Positions 36,728 through 48,009 of a DNA stretch of 64,000 nt are shown in pieces. The position numbers and the translations under genes were made by a program. Below the pieces are notes generated by a model, which saw nothing but the letters and a program-made list of their open reading frames with translations, searched no databases and had not been told where the DNA came from. Position 1 is the stretch's first letter, and every line of letters starts with the position of its first letter. This DNA is from Maratus speciosus (taxonomy: Eukaryota; Arthropoda; Arachnida; Araneae; Salticidae). The stretch spans positions 155,169,915 to 155,233,914 of the forward strand of contig OZ010791.1 of the NCBI GenBank assembly GCA_963932465.1. Direction: 5' to 3'.

Positions 36728-37716
36728 TCAAAATTTGTGAGTATGTTTCTTATACAACTCTACAATTTTTGACCTATTTGCACGAAACGTGAAATGCATA
36801 CGTTTTAGAACTCGGCGAAAAATTCTGGCACTTTACAAGTTTTCCAGACAACATCATGCCCCTTTTTTCAACCACCTGCCATAAATTATATTTATACAAA
36901 TATGTTTTTATTTTCTGTTGCCACATCTTAAAAAAAAAGCTGAGCAAGAATTTTAAAAATAGCAATGATGGACAATGTTTAAATAGTACAAAGATTTCGG
37001 ACATTTATTTAATTTCAATATTACATAATGGTTGACATATTTTAACACGTGAACATTGTTTTTATAAGCCAATAAAAATTAGGCGCACTAGCTGTATTTT
37101 CGTATCCAAAACTGGCGTCATTCTGATCCGATAATACGCAACTTTTGGTATTTAAAAAAAAAAACTATAAATGATTTAAAAAGACGTAGTACCTCTCTTT
37201 AAATGTATTTGGAGTTTAAAATTCTACTATAATACAGACTTCTTATTTCAACAAAAAAAATTCCAAATGTTCTATATATGACATCATTTTCGATGGAAGA
37301 AAGTATGTTCACCCTAATTAAGAAAAAAAGAAAAGAAAAAAATGACGTCATTTTTTATATAATACTTGTAGATGAATGAAAATTAAGTTTCCATTTTAAA
37401 ATGTTGTTTTATCATCAGTCGAGACTACTTGCTTTTCTATTATTAATCTCCTTTTTCGACAACAACTTACATGTACTCGCTACAGCTGTAAATAAAAAAT
37501 CGCGTTACCTTAAAGATAACTTTAGATAAGGGATTTCATACGTTTATTAAATATCGTGTTAATGTTAAAAAGTAATTCGTGAAATTTGCAACTGGGAGAG
37601 GCACTTTCCACGTTTGGGGGCGCATTCTTGCCTCGGATTCTAAGGGCCCAATTTCAATGGGATTTGTTCCATTCAACTTAGATTACAATTCAGCAGCTTT
37701 CTGTATTATGAAAGTT
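36321..37716. other. AT-rich spacer with (TA)n tract
   Basis: No gene supported. (TA)n at about 36697-36724. A 72-codon frame (37579-37797) with a GC-richer start has no recognisable domain and runs into the adjoining inverted repeat. Confidence 0.4.
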
Positions 37717-37905
37717 TATCTTACAAGAAGAGGGCCAACCTTCTTAATCATAAATTTTGATTATTTTAATATATGTTGTATGGTAGAGACGCCTTAGTCC
37801 CAGGTTCAACGGATTTTATACATTGCTCGTTAGTTCTTGAGAAACGGGGTGTCTAATATTAGTATACGATTTAAATACTTACTTTGTAACAAGAAGGATT
37901 GATTG

Positions 37906-37974
37906 GGCGTAGCTCAGTTGGTACGGCATTTGCTGGCTGATCCTCGGGTTCAATGCCCGAAAGCTCTAAGTTTG
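37906..37974 (+). other. Degenerate tRNA-like sequence (left arm)
   Basis: gcgtagctcagttggtacgg is A box-like and cgggttcaatgcccg is a T-arm/B box. The anticodon stem does not form and the acceptor pairing is weak, so it is not a functional tRNA. Confidence 0.65.
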
Positions 37975-38705
37975 TTTTTCTTATATTTTGTTTTATAAAT
38001 ACACTTGTAATTGTAACTTAATAATCTCATTGTCAATTAAAATGTATAATACTGTATTTCAGTTATAATTTTAACATGTTTAATTTTTTTACTTTTAACT
38101 AAATAGTTGAATAAAACATCATAAAACTGTTAATTTTTTAAAAATCACTTTTAAAATGTATTTCATATATTCTTTATCGATGCAATGATATTGAACAATT
38201 GTGTCAATTCGTGATTTTAAAGAAATATCATCTATGCATTGCTTTAACAAGGGAAATCAATACGATGATACTATTACTCTGTTTTTAAAGTAACAAGCAT
38301 AATTATATTAAAAATTAGAATCGGAATCAAATTACAACGGATTTTTTCCATATTAAAGATTTTTACATTTATAATACGTATGCTTGCGCTTTCAAATATT
38401 TTGTTTTCCTCTTTATCTTCTTTCTGCTTTTATTTTTATTTTATTTGAATATGTTTTATTTTATCATAACTAGATGGCACCACAACAGGTTTGTAACGAT
38501 TTTGGAATTTTTATTATTCAATAATAGATCCAATTTCTTTTTAAATCTTTTTAAAGGATGGAAATAATAGTTTTAAAAAAATGATAAATTTAAATTTAAA
38601 TTTGATAACATTATAATTAATTTACGATATTAAAATTTTTAATTGAGATTATTAAATTTTAATTAAAAGTATATTTATAAAACAAAAATGAGAAAGACAA
38701 AAAAT

Positions 38706-38781
38706 GTAGCGCGTTCGGGTATCGAACCCGGGCCCGCGGATCAGGCAGCAAACGCCGTACCAACTGAGCTACGACCAACCT
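38706..38781 (-). other. Degenerate tRNA-like sequence (right arm)
   Basis: Inverted partner of 37906-37974; minus strand has gtagctcagttggtacgg and a perfect T arm cgggttcgatacccg. Anticodon arm not formable. Confidence 0.65.
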
Positions 38782-39246
38782 GCCCTTTTCGTTACAAAGT
38801 ATGTATTTAAGTTGTGTACTAATATTAGACCCCCCGGTTTCTCAAGAACTAATGAGCGTTGTATAAAATCCGTTGAACCTGAGATTAAGGGGTCTCTACC
38901 TTACAACATATATTAAAATAATCAAAATCTGTGATTAACAAGGTTGGCCATCTCCTTGTTAGACCAGTTACCAACATTTTCGAACATTCATGGTGTACTC
39001 TTTTTTCGGATTCTGTGTACTTGACTCACTAATGTGGTTTTCGATTGTCACCGGCACATGCATGCAGAGCACTTCCGGTACATGCTGCCCCAGGTAGCGG
39101 GGACCGGGATCACAGTTTCATTCGGAAAGAGGTTTGCTTCGAATACATTAGATGCTGCTGACGGCATTGGGGTCCCCGAAACTAGGATCATTTAAAATAT
39201 ATAAAATCATACAAACTTGAGTTTTGTTTAAGGTTATGATAAATGG

Positions 39247-39275
39247 CCCCGAGCAACGCCGGGCGGATAAGCTAG
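39247..39275 (+). mobile_element. Helitron-like 3' terminus
   Basis: Hairpin CCCGAGCAACGCCGGG (39248-39263), then cggataag and CTAG followed by T. This matches the hairpin-plus-CTAG rule for Helitron 3' ends and resembles arthropod Helitron tails. The DNA from about 38970 to here is likely its body; the 5' end is not identified. Confidence 0.7.
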
Positions 39276-39564
39276 TTAACTATAAAGTAAAGGCTTTATT
39301 TTCAGGCCATACAAAATAGAATTTATGAAAAGGCTATGCATGTGGATGCATTATTGCATTCATTACGGTATTCGAAAAAAATCGTATTTTATCTATAACA
39401 CGTATATATAACACGAGCCAAGTAAAACGTGTATTCATATTTATAAAGGTGGGGGATTTCACTATTATTGAATCAAAGTAATGTCAATTTTCCTAATTGT
39501 TGTTTTAACTATTTATGGACTCGAATGGAGAAAGCCCCGTTATAGTGACCGTCTAATTTTTAGG

Positions 39565-39814
39565 TTGGTTGTATTTGGTTGTATTTATGTCGGCCAATTA
39601 TCTGCACGTGGGATATAGGCCCTAGGGGGGGGGGGGGTGCCTTCCGTGGAGGTCTTTCTAAGGGAACCTAACCCGTATTAACGCTTGGAGAACCAAGGTT
39701 CGAAGAAAACCACGAAAACTCCGAACGATTGGGCCGACGGGCGCGATTGGGATCGAACCCAGCACCTCCCGTCTACCAGCTTCGAGAGCAGAACCTCTCG
39801 GCCACTCGTGGGTC
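39565..39814 (-). mobile_element. tRNA-derived SINE, copy 2, intact
   Basis: 250 bp with a 13-bp perfect target duplication, tctaatttttagg (39552-39564 and 39815-39827). On the minus strand: tRNA-related head with A box-like gtggccgagaggttctg (Ser/Leu type), B box-like gggttcgatccc, then the family body and an acaacc-rich tail. The body is shared with 32868-33094; this copy has the complete head. A G13-type run lies at about 39627-39639. Confidence 0.93.
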
Positions 39815-39827
39815 TCTAATTTTTAGG

Positions 39828-40885
39828 ATATTATATATTTACAAAGAAGGGACACGAACATTGTTCACTCCAAAAAACCTTTCAAAGTGCTCCGGGTCAT
39901 AAAAGGAGTAATACATAAACGAGTAATGCATTTCACGTCTGCTAGTATTTTATTAAAAGAGTCATTTTATGATTAACCTGTTAATTACAAAGAAGTGACA
40001 CGAACATTGTTCACTCCAAAAAATCTTTCAAAGTGTTTCGATTCATAAAGGTTTAACACGAGTAATGCCTTTCAGGTCTGCTAGTATTTTATTAAAAAGA
40101 GTCATTTTATTATTAACTTGTTAATTATAAAAAAGTGACACGAATATTGTTCACTTCAAAAAATCTTTCAAAGTGCTTCGGGTTATAAAGGGTTAACACG
40201 AGTAATACATTTCAGGTCTGCTAGTATTTTATTATTAACCTGTTAATTACAAAGAAGTGACACGAATATTGTTCACTCTAAAAAATCTTTCAAAGTGCTT
40301 CGGGTCATACAGGTTTAACACGAGTGATGCCTTTCAGGTCTGCTAGTACTTTATTAAAAAAAGTCATTTTATTATTAACCTGTTAATTACAAAGAAGTGA
40401 CACGAATATTGTTCACTCCAAAAAATCTTTCAAAGAGCGTCGGGTCATACAGGTTTAACACGAGTAATGCCTTTCAGGTCTGCTAGTACTTTATTAAAAG
40501 GAGTCATTTTATTATTAACCTGTTAATTACAAAGAAGTGACACGAATATTGATCACTCCAAAAAATCTTTCAAAGTGTTTCGGGTCATACAGGTTTAACA
40601 CGAGTAATGCCTTTCAGGTCTGCTAGTACTTTATTAAAAAGAGTCATTTTATTATTAACCTGTTAATTACAAAGAAGTGACACGAATATTGATCACTCCA
40701 AAAAATCTTTCAAAGTGTTACGGGTCATACAGGTTTAACACGAGTAATGCCTTTCAGGTCTGCTAGTACTTTATTAAAAAGGGTCATTTTATTATTAACA
40801 TGTTAATTACAAAGAAGTGACACGAATATTGTTCACTCCAAAAAATCTTTCAAAGTGCTTCGGGTCATAAAGGGTACTTTATGTA
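39828..40885. repeat. 140-bp satellite array, first block (8 units)
   Basis: Unit contains acaaagaagtgacacgaat, ttcactccaaaaaatctttc and cctttcaggtctgctagta. Starts of the gaagtgacac motif at about 40394, 40534, 40674 and 40814 are exactly 140 bp apart; earlier units are slightly different in length and more diverged. Confidence 0.93.
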
Positions 40886-41410
40886 CTTCATAAAGGGTAC
40901 CCTTTATGTACTGAATTATGAATTCATGAAAATTTCATCTTCTAAAGCATTTTTCGTGAATTGTTTAAACTACATTAGAAAATTTACATAATCATTTAAT
41001 AAATTTTAGAAAAATTTTAGAAAGATTGAAGGATTTAGAAGGATTCATTAAATTTGAATTTAAAGCGATTTTGTGCAATATTTATAGCCCCACTCAAATC
41101 TTTTATTTCAAATATTTTTCTTAGCGTTTTGTAGAAGTAGGAAATGTACAAATATAATGTTCTTACAATAAAAATATAGAAATATTTTCGAATTGAAAAA
41201 TCCCACCCCCCTCTCAACGCCAAGAAAGCTGAAAAGATGCAAATGCAAAAGAAATCGTTCTTTTAAAAATATTTTTGTTTTGTGTAACCAATAATTCTTT
41301 TGGAACAAGATAAAGAGATGTATCTATAACTCATTCTAAACTGTATTACGACTAATCTATGCATTAAATTAATTTTATAACAAGTTATTTTAATGGTACT
41401 TCTAAGTACC
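40886..41410. other. AT-rich interruption of the satellite
   Basis: About 525 bp unlike the satellite, opening with a small inverted duplication (aagggtactttatgtac / ataaagggtaccctttatgt). Two overlapping minus-strand frames here show no domain. Confidence 0.6.
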
Positions 41411-41895
41411 GTCAGTAGATAAAGGGTTGGCACGAGTAATGCCTTTCAGGTCTGCTAGTATTTATTAAAAAGAGTCATTTTATTATTAACCTGTTAATTA
41501 CAAAGAAGTGACACGAACTTTGTTCACTCCAAAAAATCTTTCAAAGTGCTTCGAGCCATAAAGTGTTAACACGAGTAATGCCTTTCAGGTCTACTAGTAT
41601 TTTATTAAAAAGAATCATTTTATTATTAACCTGTTAATTACAAAGAAGTGACACGAACATCGTTCACTCTAAAAATTTTCAAAGTGCTTCGGGTCATAAA
41701 TGGTTATCACGAGTAATGCCTTTCACGTCTGCTGGTATTTTATTAAAAAGCGTCATTTTATTACTTCAACGTTTGCCCCGAGTTAAGTCGGGAGTTGAAG
41801 CACTGTTTCCCTATACCCGTCACCGGTGAAGTGGTTAACCTGTTAATTATAAAGAAGTGACACGAACATTGTTCAGTCCAAAAATTCTTTCAAAC
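41411..41895. repeat. 140-bp satellite array, second block (3 units)
   Basis: Same unit as the first block (41506, 41646, 41851 for the gaagtgacac motif); the last interval is longer because of a 71-bp insertion. Confidence 0.9.
41764..41834. mobile_element. 71-bp insertion with hairpin and TTA duplication
   Basis: Interrupts a satellite unit whose normal reading is ttttattattaacctg; the insertion is bracketed by TTA on both sides. GC-richer than its host. It begins CTTCAACG and contains a nested hairpin: CTTCAAC/GTTGAAG outside, CCCGA/TCGGG inside. A 3-bp TWA duplication is characteristic of PIF/Harbinger, but the size is extremely small and the family is unassigned. Confidence 0.7.
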
Positions 41896-41904
41896 TGCTT
41901 AATG

Positions 41905-42560
41905 AATTTGATATTTTTATATGTACACTTTAGGAAATTCTTTTCATAAAGTTTCCGTCACCTTTTAGGGATGAATTTTCAAAACAATTTATATTGATAC
42001 TGATTGTGAATGCCTGGAGGTTCTTCATCTGTACTTCTAACACTTTCATTTATTCAAATGCTATTTGAGAATATTTATTTTTCTTCTTTTATCTCCATTA
42101 GTTGAATTTCATTAAGATAAGATGTCATTTTCAATCTTTACAAACTACTTATGATTCTGAAGGTAATTGCTTCCAAAAATATGCTGATTTAAGTTTAACG
42201 TCAAAATATCAAGCTCAGTTTGATAGCATTTGATTAGAAAATTATGTTGTTTGTCGTTTCATTAATTTATTTTTTTTTTAAATAATAGAGAATTTAAATT
42301 ATTCCTCTTGAATATGTCTGTTAGGTATATTTATCTTAAGTGTGTACTATTCAAGTTATTGGCACATTAATGTGTTCTTTGTATTCACACTAAAGATAAT
42401 CTTAAAATTTGAATATATTCTTAGATTTTAAACCGACTTTAAGAAGAATTCTTTTGGAAGGGTATATTTAACCTGAAAAAGTTTTTGATTAGATTTCAAT
42501 GTAAACTGTAAAGACTATTATTGGTATCATCGATTTATTTTATGTTCCTTTATCTTTACA
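41905..42560. repeat. Diverged duplication, right copy
   Basis: Partner of 35640-36320 in the same orientation, about 6.2 kb away. Non-coding. Confidence 0.75.
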
Positions 42561-43030
42561 CAACTTGCATGAAATTTTAATTCATCATTACAATATTTAA
42601 ATAATTAAAATGTCCCTCGCAAATATTAGCAAAGAAAGACTTTCTGTTTTAGTACCTGCATTAATATTGAAGTTTCATCAGGGATTATTTAAACATATAA
42701 ATATTTGATTTTGATTTGGCATTAAAGACAGTTTATTCGATTTTGTGTAAATTAGTGATTAGTTAAAATAAGAAAAATCTCATTATAGCAAAAAAAAATT
42801 ATCAGTCAGTAATTAAATGTAAAATGCCCGAAAAATTGGAATATTCCGTTATTGAAATTTTTCATCTTTCAATAGTACAGAGTGAACGAAAAGTCTTATT
42901 TATATCCGCTATATATAGGATAGACATGTGAAACTGGTTCCAAAATGTTGGAAAACTAACTAAGTTTTTTTGTTGAAGATTTCCGTAACGTGGCTGAAGT
43001 GTAGCAATGTGAGTGTCCAGGAAACCGGAA

Positions 43031-43290
43031 ATGTTCACGAATCAGGAAAAAGCTCAGTATGCCCTCTGGTATCAAGAGAACCGGTCACCTAAAACAGTAC
43101 AGAGAAACTTTCGAACAACGTGTTGAAAGTTGCTGCCCGAAGTCAAGAGTATTAAATCGTGATATAACTAATTCAAGTCCACAGGTACTGTTGCCGATCT
43201 ACCGAGAATGGCTCAGCTATTTTGTACGAAGTCTTAAGAAATCAGTGCGTAGTGTATTGATTCTTGCAACTCTGTGACAACGGATAACAT
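43031..43290 (+). pseudogene. Transposase N-terminal helix-turn-helix fragment
   Basis: From the ATG at 43031 the frame reads FTNQEKAQYALWYQENRSPK then TVQRNFRTT before a stop. This is the signature of the DNA-binding domain (DUF4817 type) found at the start of many arthropod mariner-superfamily transposases, with the W-[YF]-x-E-x-[RK]-S-x3-V-Q-R-x-F-R pattern. Downstream, pieces in shifted frames (FKSTGTVADLP) continue the domain. The catalytic core is not recognisable afterwards. It may be the same kind of transposase as the C-terminal fragment at 10433. Confidence 0.8.
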
Positions 43291-44105
43291 GGATTCCTGC
43301 CGTGTTGTATGGACAGAATTTGACTATAGACAGAATTGCTCCTACGTAAAACGAAATTGCTTTTAACCCAACTCACTCTTCAGCTTCGAAGATTAAGCAT
43401 GAGGGAATTGTCGACAAATTAAATACTATGCATACTCAGTGGGTGATATATTTGGTAAATGTACAGGCTTATGATGGTGTGGTGAGATACCGTCCTGTGT
43501 ACGTGCTGATAAAAAGACATAGTAACATGTTAACGAGCATTGTCGTATTGGAATATAGTAGCTCGAAGAAAGCTATGAAAAAGGGATTCGACTAGCGCCT
43601 CTACAATATTCATGATTTAACGAATGCTCTTGCAAGTATCCAAAATTTTGAGCGGTCGAGAACTTTTATAATATCCAATACCACCTCGGGCCTTATTATT
43701 TAACGTTCAATCATAAGTGGTAAGTCATGTACTCTGGGAGATGGCGTTTTTCAAAACAGATGATAGTAAACAATTTTGCTTCGAATCAGATTTTCATAAC
43801 ATTAATTCAATAAAATATGCTGAACGACTTTTTACACATTCATAGTAAATCATAACTCAGATAATTAAATACTCGGGAAAATGAATATGAATATATTTAT
43901 TATGACCAAGACAGGCCTGGTTCAGATCAGATATAGCGCTGATCACTCGCTTCCAAAATTTAATTATATATTAAAACAAAAAATGAAAAACAGTAAAGTA
44001 AAAAAAAGGTTGCAATAATTCTTGGCGACGACTCTTTTTCGCCAAGTCAAACAGAAAAAGGGGGTTTTAACAGCGTTCATCTCTATAACGTTTAACACAT
44101 ATTTG
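43291..44105. other. Unassigned DNA downstream of the transposase fragment
   Basis: Less AT-rich than average and perhaps the decayed remainder of the transposon, but no catalytic motif found. Confidence 0.35.
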
Positions 44106-44110
44106 ATGTG

Positions 44111-44283
44111 TTGATGAACCTACCGAATCCGATTATATTACGATGGTTTTACATTCGAATTGGAAGAATTTGTGTCATTGCAATCTGTTGTTCAGCAGTT
44201 GATGAACCTACGGAATCCGATGATATTACGATGGTTTTGCATTCGAAATGGAAGAATTTGTGTCATTGCAATCTATGGTTCAG
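44111..44283. repeat. Tandem duplication of about 88 bp
   Basis: gttgatgaacctaccgaatc and the following ttacgatggtttt, gaagaatttgtgtcattgca repeat once with few changes. An open frame through both (VDEPTESD...) is reminiscent of an acidic transposase tail, but this is too weak to assign. Confidence 0.75.
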
Positions 44284-44329
44284 CAGACACAGAAGATCTG
44301 CGGAAGCAGACTTGTATCAATGATCCAAT

Positions 44330-45205
44330 GTTGTGCCAACAGTTGAGATGAAGTTGCAAGGTCAAATGGATGACGCGTTTACATCCTGAGGGGATGGAAA
44401 TTTCATTTATCTTATTGCCGTATTTGCAACTCAGCCGATTCTATTTAATCCACTAGTCGCACACTCGTATTGCTTTTCAGCTGAACACAATAAGAAATTA
44501 TCCCTTTAAGCAGGTCGATATTAGCGACAATTAAAAACACTTTCACTGGCTCATATGGCGACGAATCATAGTAAATTTTAATGAAACCCTTTCTTCTGGC
44601 ATACGACAATACACTACCTTAAAAAAATCTAATCTATTTATATTGCTAGCAGGGCACTACATATCAAGCTGTTGAGTTAAGGAGTGCGTATCACTCTGAA
44701 ATTCTAATCATTTGCATACCATACCTTGTTTTGGATTTGTTTTAAGTTTTATTAAATTTTTATGATTATTTCATGAATTTGAAACTTTTACAAAATTTAA
44801 AATGCAATTAAAAACGGGTTTTGACGGTAAACAAGAAGAAGCGCAATCGTCCCATTTGACTCAACCCTATAACTTTTATGTTTTCATCGATATTTTTGGT
44901 ACTATATTACACCAAGGAATACTTAAAAGATACAACAATTTTCAATATTGAGCTGTAATTGTGGGATTGGAAAGAGCCTGTTCAACCTTCAGTTTTGCTT
45001 CTTAATTAGACGTGCGTTTGTATTCTTTACAGTGGAATTTTTTTAAAGTGTTATTTTGTTACTTTTCTTAGTAATACCACTTAAAATAGAGGGAATCAAC
45101 TATATCACGTAGAAGACAAATTGTTTCCAATCTAAAATATATTTTGAATTTATTCCTAAATATCCTCGAAAAATACCTTTAAAAAAATATTTGTAGAAGC
45201 AAGAG
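44330..45205. other. Spacer without recognisable genes
   Basis: AT-rich, no supported coding or structured element. Confidence 0.35.
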
Positions 45206-45209
45206 TTGA

Positions 45210-45933
45210 ATTTGGTTATAACGGTTTGGTTATAACGAGGATGAAGGTACTTGTGACTTTCCTCGTTAGAACAGAGTTCGCGAAGTACGTGAGTTTAAGT
45301 TCTACGCATTTATTCTGCACAGAAATAGTGTAACACATCAAATATTAATTAATTGAGTAAAAACAGTTGAACTATTTATCGCATAAAAGTAATTTTAAGT
45401 TCCATAATTAAAAGAATGAAATTAAACTATTAATTAAATGAAATGCTTAATTTTATTATAAAAACATTTCCAGTTCTTCAATAAATCAATAATAAAAGAA
45501 GAAAAACAAACATCTTTTAAATTTTTTTATTGTTACAAGCTGCTTCAATGCCTCCAATTCTAAACAGTTCAGTTCCTTTCTTTATTTGCTTTTTTGCCTA
45601 ATTAAGCTCATTGAATATAAAACATTAACATTTACCTTGTCCTTGGAAGAAGTTTTCCACAGCATTCAAAAGTAACTGTATATGTTAGGGTGAAGGGGGG
45701 AGAGGATTGTTTAACATTCTTCTGCGCTTGCATTATGAAAGTCTGTATTTATTTTAAATAAAATGATTGTTTTATGTGGATCTACAGGTTTTTGCTCGTT
45801 ATCTTCGAAGCTTACTCATAATAAAAAAGTTTCTTGCAAAGTATTTTTATATTGGACCAACTCTTTCCTCACTAATTCCTCGCTAAAACCAACTTCTTGT
45901 TACATCCTATCTCATTATAACCGAGCTCGACTG
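45210..45933. mobile_element. Probable pogo/Tigger-like remnant
   Basis: Right end reads ctcattataaccgagctcgactg followed by TA, i.e. a CAGTCGAGCTCGGTTATAA terminus in reverse. Near 45220-45270 and 45850-45890 there are ggttataacgagg / cctcgctaaaacc-type segments in inverted orientation. The exact left end is lost. No transposase seen. Confidence 0.45.
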
Positions 45934-46346
45934 TATTATCCATATAAAATATAGAACTAATACTTTATTATTAGAAACTGTATTATGAATGCAATGCAAT
46001 AACAGATCGGGATGGACGTTCTACCATATTATAGTAGACTGTCTTAAAAGTTTAAATGCGCACAAAAATATCGTAATAAAACTGTTAAGAGAAATATATG
46101 GGATAATTCCATCATAGATAATCAAAATATCATTGAAATGAAACATAATAGAGATATTGTAATTGCTTCATAAGAATTATTTATTTAAAAAATACGTCTT
46201 TCTTATATTGTTGTAAAAAAAAACACTGTCTCAAATGTTTAGGCACGTTATGCAAACGTTAACAAATGTTGGACTGCTTTCGACCAACCAACCATCCCTT
46301 GAGCAATATAACAGCAAATCTACAATGTCCGTTGGTTATATAAGAT

Positions 46347-46640
46347 GCCGAAAGCTTCGGAATTCACAATAGAGAAAATTTTAAAGATATTTAAGTTAAA
46401 TAAAAAAATAAGCGCGTTATTAAAATTTCTAGAATAACAAAGCAATCAAATCAAGGGGTATACAGAGTATTTGCTAGAAATAACAATTTCGAACGAAAAC
46501 TAAAATGCGTTTGTAACAAGTGTTCAGACTCATTGAAAAATTGAAAAATGAAAAGATTAGTGTCAAAGAAATATGTTCAAAGGGAAAATTAAAAATAACC
46601 TCGGTGTCAATTTCTCAAAGAACGCACTGCATAAACATAT
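46347..46640 (+). pseudogene. Tc3-like transposase, N-terminal fragment
   Basis: Starts MPKASEFTIEKILKIF, which matches the common MPK-start of Tc3-like transposases. Later, in shifted frames, it continues with kisvkeicskgklkitsvsis-like DNA-binding helices. Several stops; part of the relic at 46224-48997. Confidence 0.55.
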
Positions 46641-47360
46641 AAGAGACTCCAAGAATATATATATAATAAAGATGAAATCACAAATATATGAACAAATTGG
46701 TAAAATTCTAAAGATGAACAAGATATGAACATAGGAAAACAGTATGTAAAATAAGAAACTATGAATAACACACAGAATCATCAGAGGAGCTTGCATGTTT
46801 AATTCATAGTGAAGATGCATTATTTCATCCAATTTTGTTGGCATTAAGCCTAAAATGACAAAATTTAGCTCCTAATCATAGCTCCCATCATAAAACAAAA
46901 TAAATTATAAAAAACCAAGAGATCTAAAGAAAGATACACCTCACACAGGATATTAAATATTGAAAAATGATTAGAGCACAATACCTCAATTATATACTAG
47001 AATCCAAAACTTCAGAAAGTTGACCCACTATATTATAATATGTGAGGATGCAATCAGATTTAATATTATTAAAACATGTGGCCAGCAGTTAGTCTCTGAA
47101 AACCAAAACACTACTGCCATCTGGTGTGAAAAAGGAAAACTATATTGTAACTAGATTTTTAACAAAAATGTTTAGTTCTGCCATCTATGCCCATAAATAA
47201 GAATGAAATTAATTGAAGAAATCAAGAAATGACTTAAATTAACATTTATTTAAAGTAGGAGGAAAAAATAGGAATAGATTTAATAAGTACTGAGTAAAAA
47301 TAAAATAAATAAACATATATATATATATAAAAAAACATAGGCACTCCGGGAGTGCCAATA

Positions 47361-47739
47361 GAAGTGAAAACTTCAACAATTACGTGTGTGTTTTTTTAAT
47401 CGTCAGGAAATGTTTTATTGTGCAGGAAATACTTTTAAATGTAGTGTTTTTTTTATTCATTATTATAAACTATTACTACCAAAATTACCTACCATTACTA
47501 CCGAAAATGTAAATTTTTTGTGTGTTCCTGTGTGAACGCCGGGAGAAAAAGTGAGTTTTAGCTTCGTTCTTCTTTTGCGGATTGAGCTGAAGAGGGAAAA
47601 GTTCCTGTCATTCACCGCTTGGCGCGCTAGTGTCTATGTGCCAAAATGCTAGCATGTCGGTTACGTAACAGTGTCTCCAAATCAGTGGTTTTTCTCCATC
47701 TCAAAAAAAGCTCAACGCGCCTAAAGAAGTTTTCACTTC
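47361..47739. mobile_element. MITE with TIR GAAGTGAAAACTTC
   Basis: Inverted ends gaagtgaaaacttc (left) and gaagttttcacttc (right), 379 bp, with a GC-richer interior (ccgcttggcgcgctagtg). Directly left of it lies the small palindrome ggcactccgggagtgcc. Nested within the Tc3-like relic. Confidence 0.65.
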
Positions 47740-48009
47740 AATAAATAAAAGTGCATTGATTAAATTAACCATTTTAAAACAAATATTATAAAATGAAAAA
47801 TGAGAACATAAATAACATTTTAAAAACAATGAGGATTATTTTGAGATAGTAAAATATAGCCTTGTATTATGTGCCAATATGTGAAATATTAATGAAAAAA
47901 ATATATTTTTTTAATGCCTTGCAAACCGTACGTGAAAACACACCATAAACAAGCCAGAATGGGCTGGAAACTGACGTATATGTCGTACGGAGGCAACTAG
48001 CTCACTGTC

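Larger units (their letters stand above)
37717..38966. mobile_element. 1.25-kb foldback with tRNA-like sequences in both arms
   Basis: Arms of about 230 bp (37717-37950 and about 38735-38966) pair over tacaagaagagggccaacc, atatatgttgta, caggttcaacggattttata, tctaatattag and the tRNA-like segment. The core of about 750 bp is AT-rich. Arm divergence is moderate, so it is older than the 34.8-kb structure. No transposase. Confidence 0.85.

Noticed and set aside
37579..37797. 72-codon frame with GC-richer start
   Set aside because: No recognisable domain; its end falls inside the foldback arm.
39828..41895. CRISPR-like array
   Set aside because: Repeats are contiguous 140-bp satellite units without unique spacers, in a eukaryotic context.
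43059..43277. 72-codon plus-strand frame
   Set aside because: Out-of-frame shadow of the transposase helix-turn-helix fragment starting at 43031.
44108..44351. Two overlapping frames over the 88-bp duplication
   Set aside because: Acidic VDEPTESD motif hints at a transposase tail, but there is no catalytic motif and the two frames conflict.
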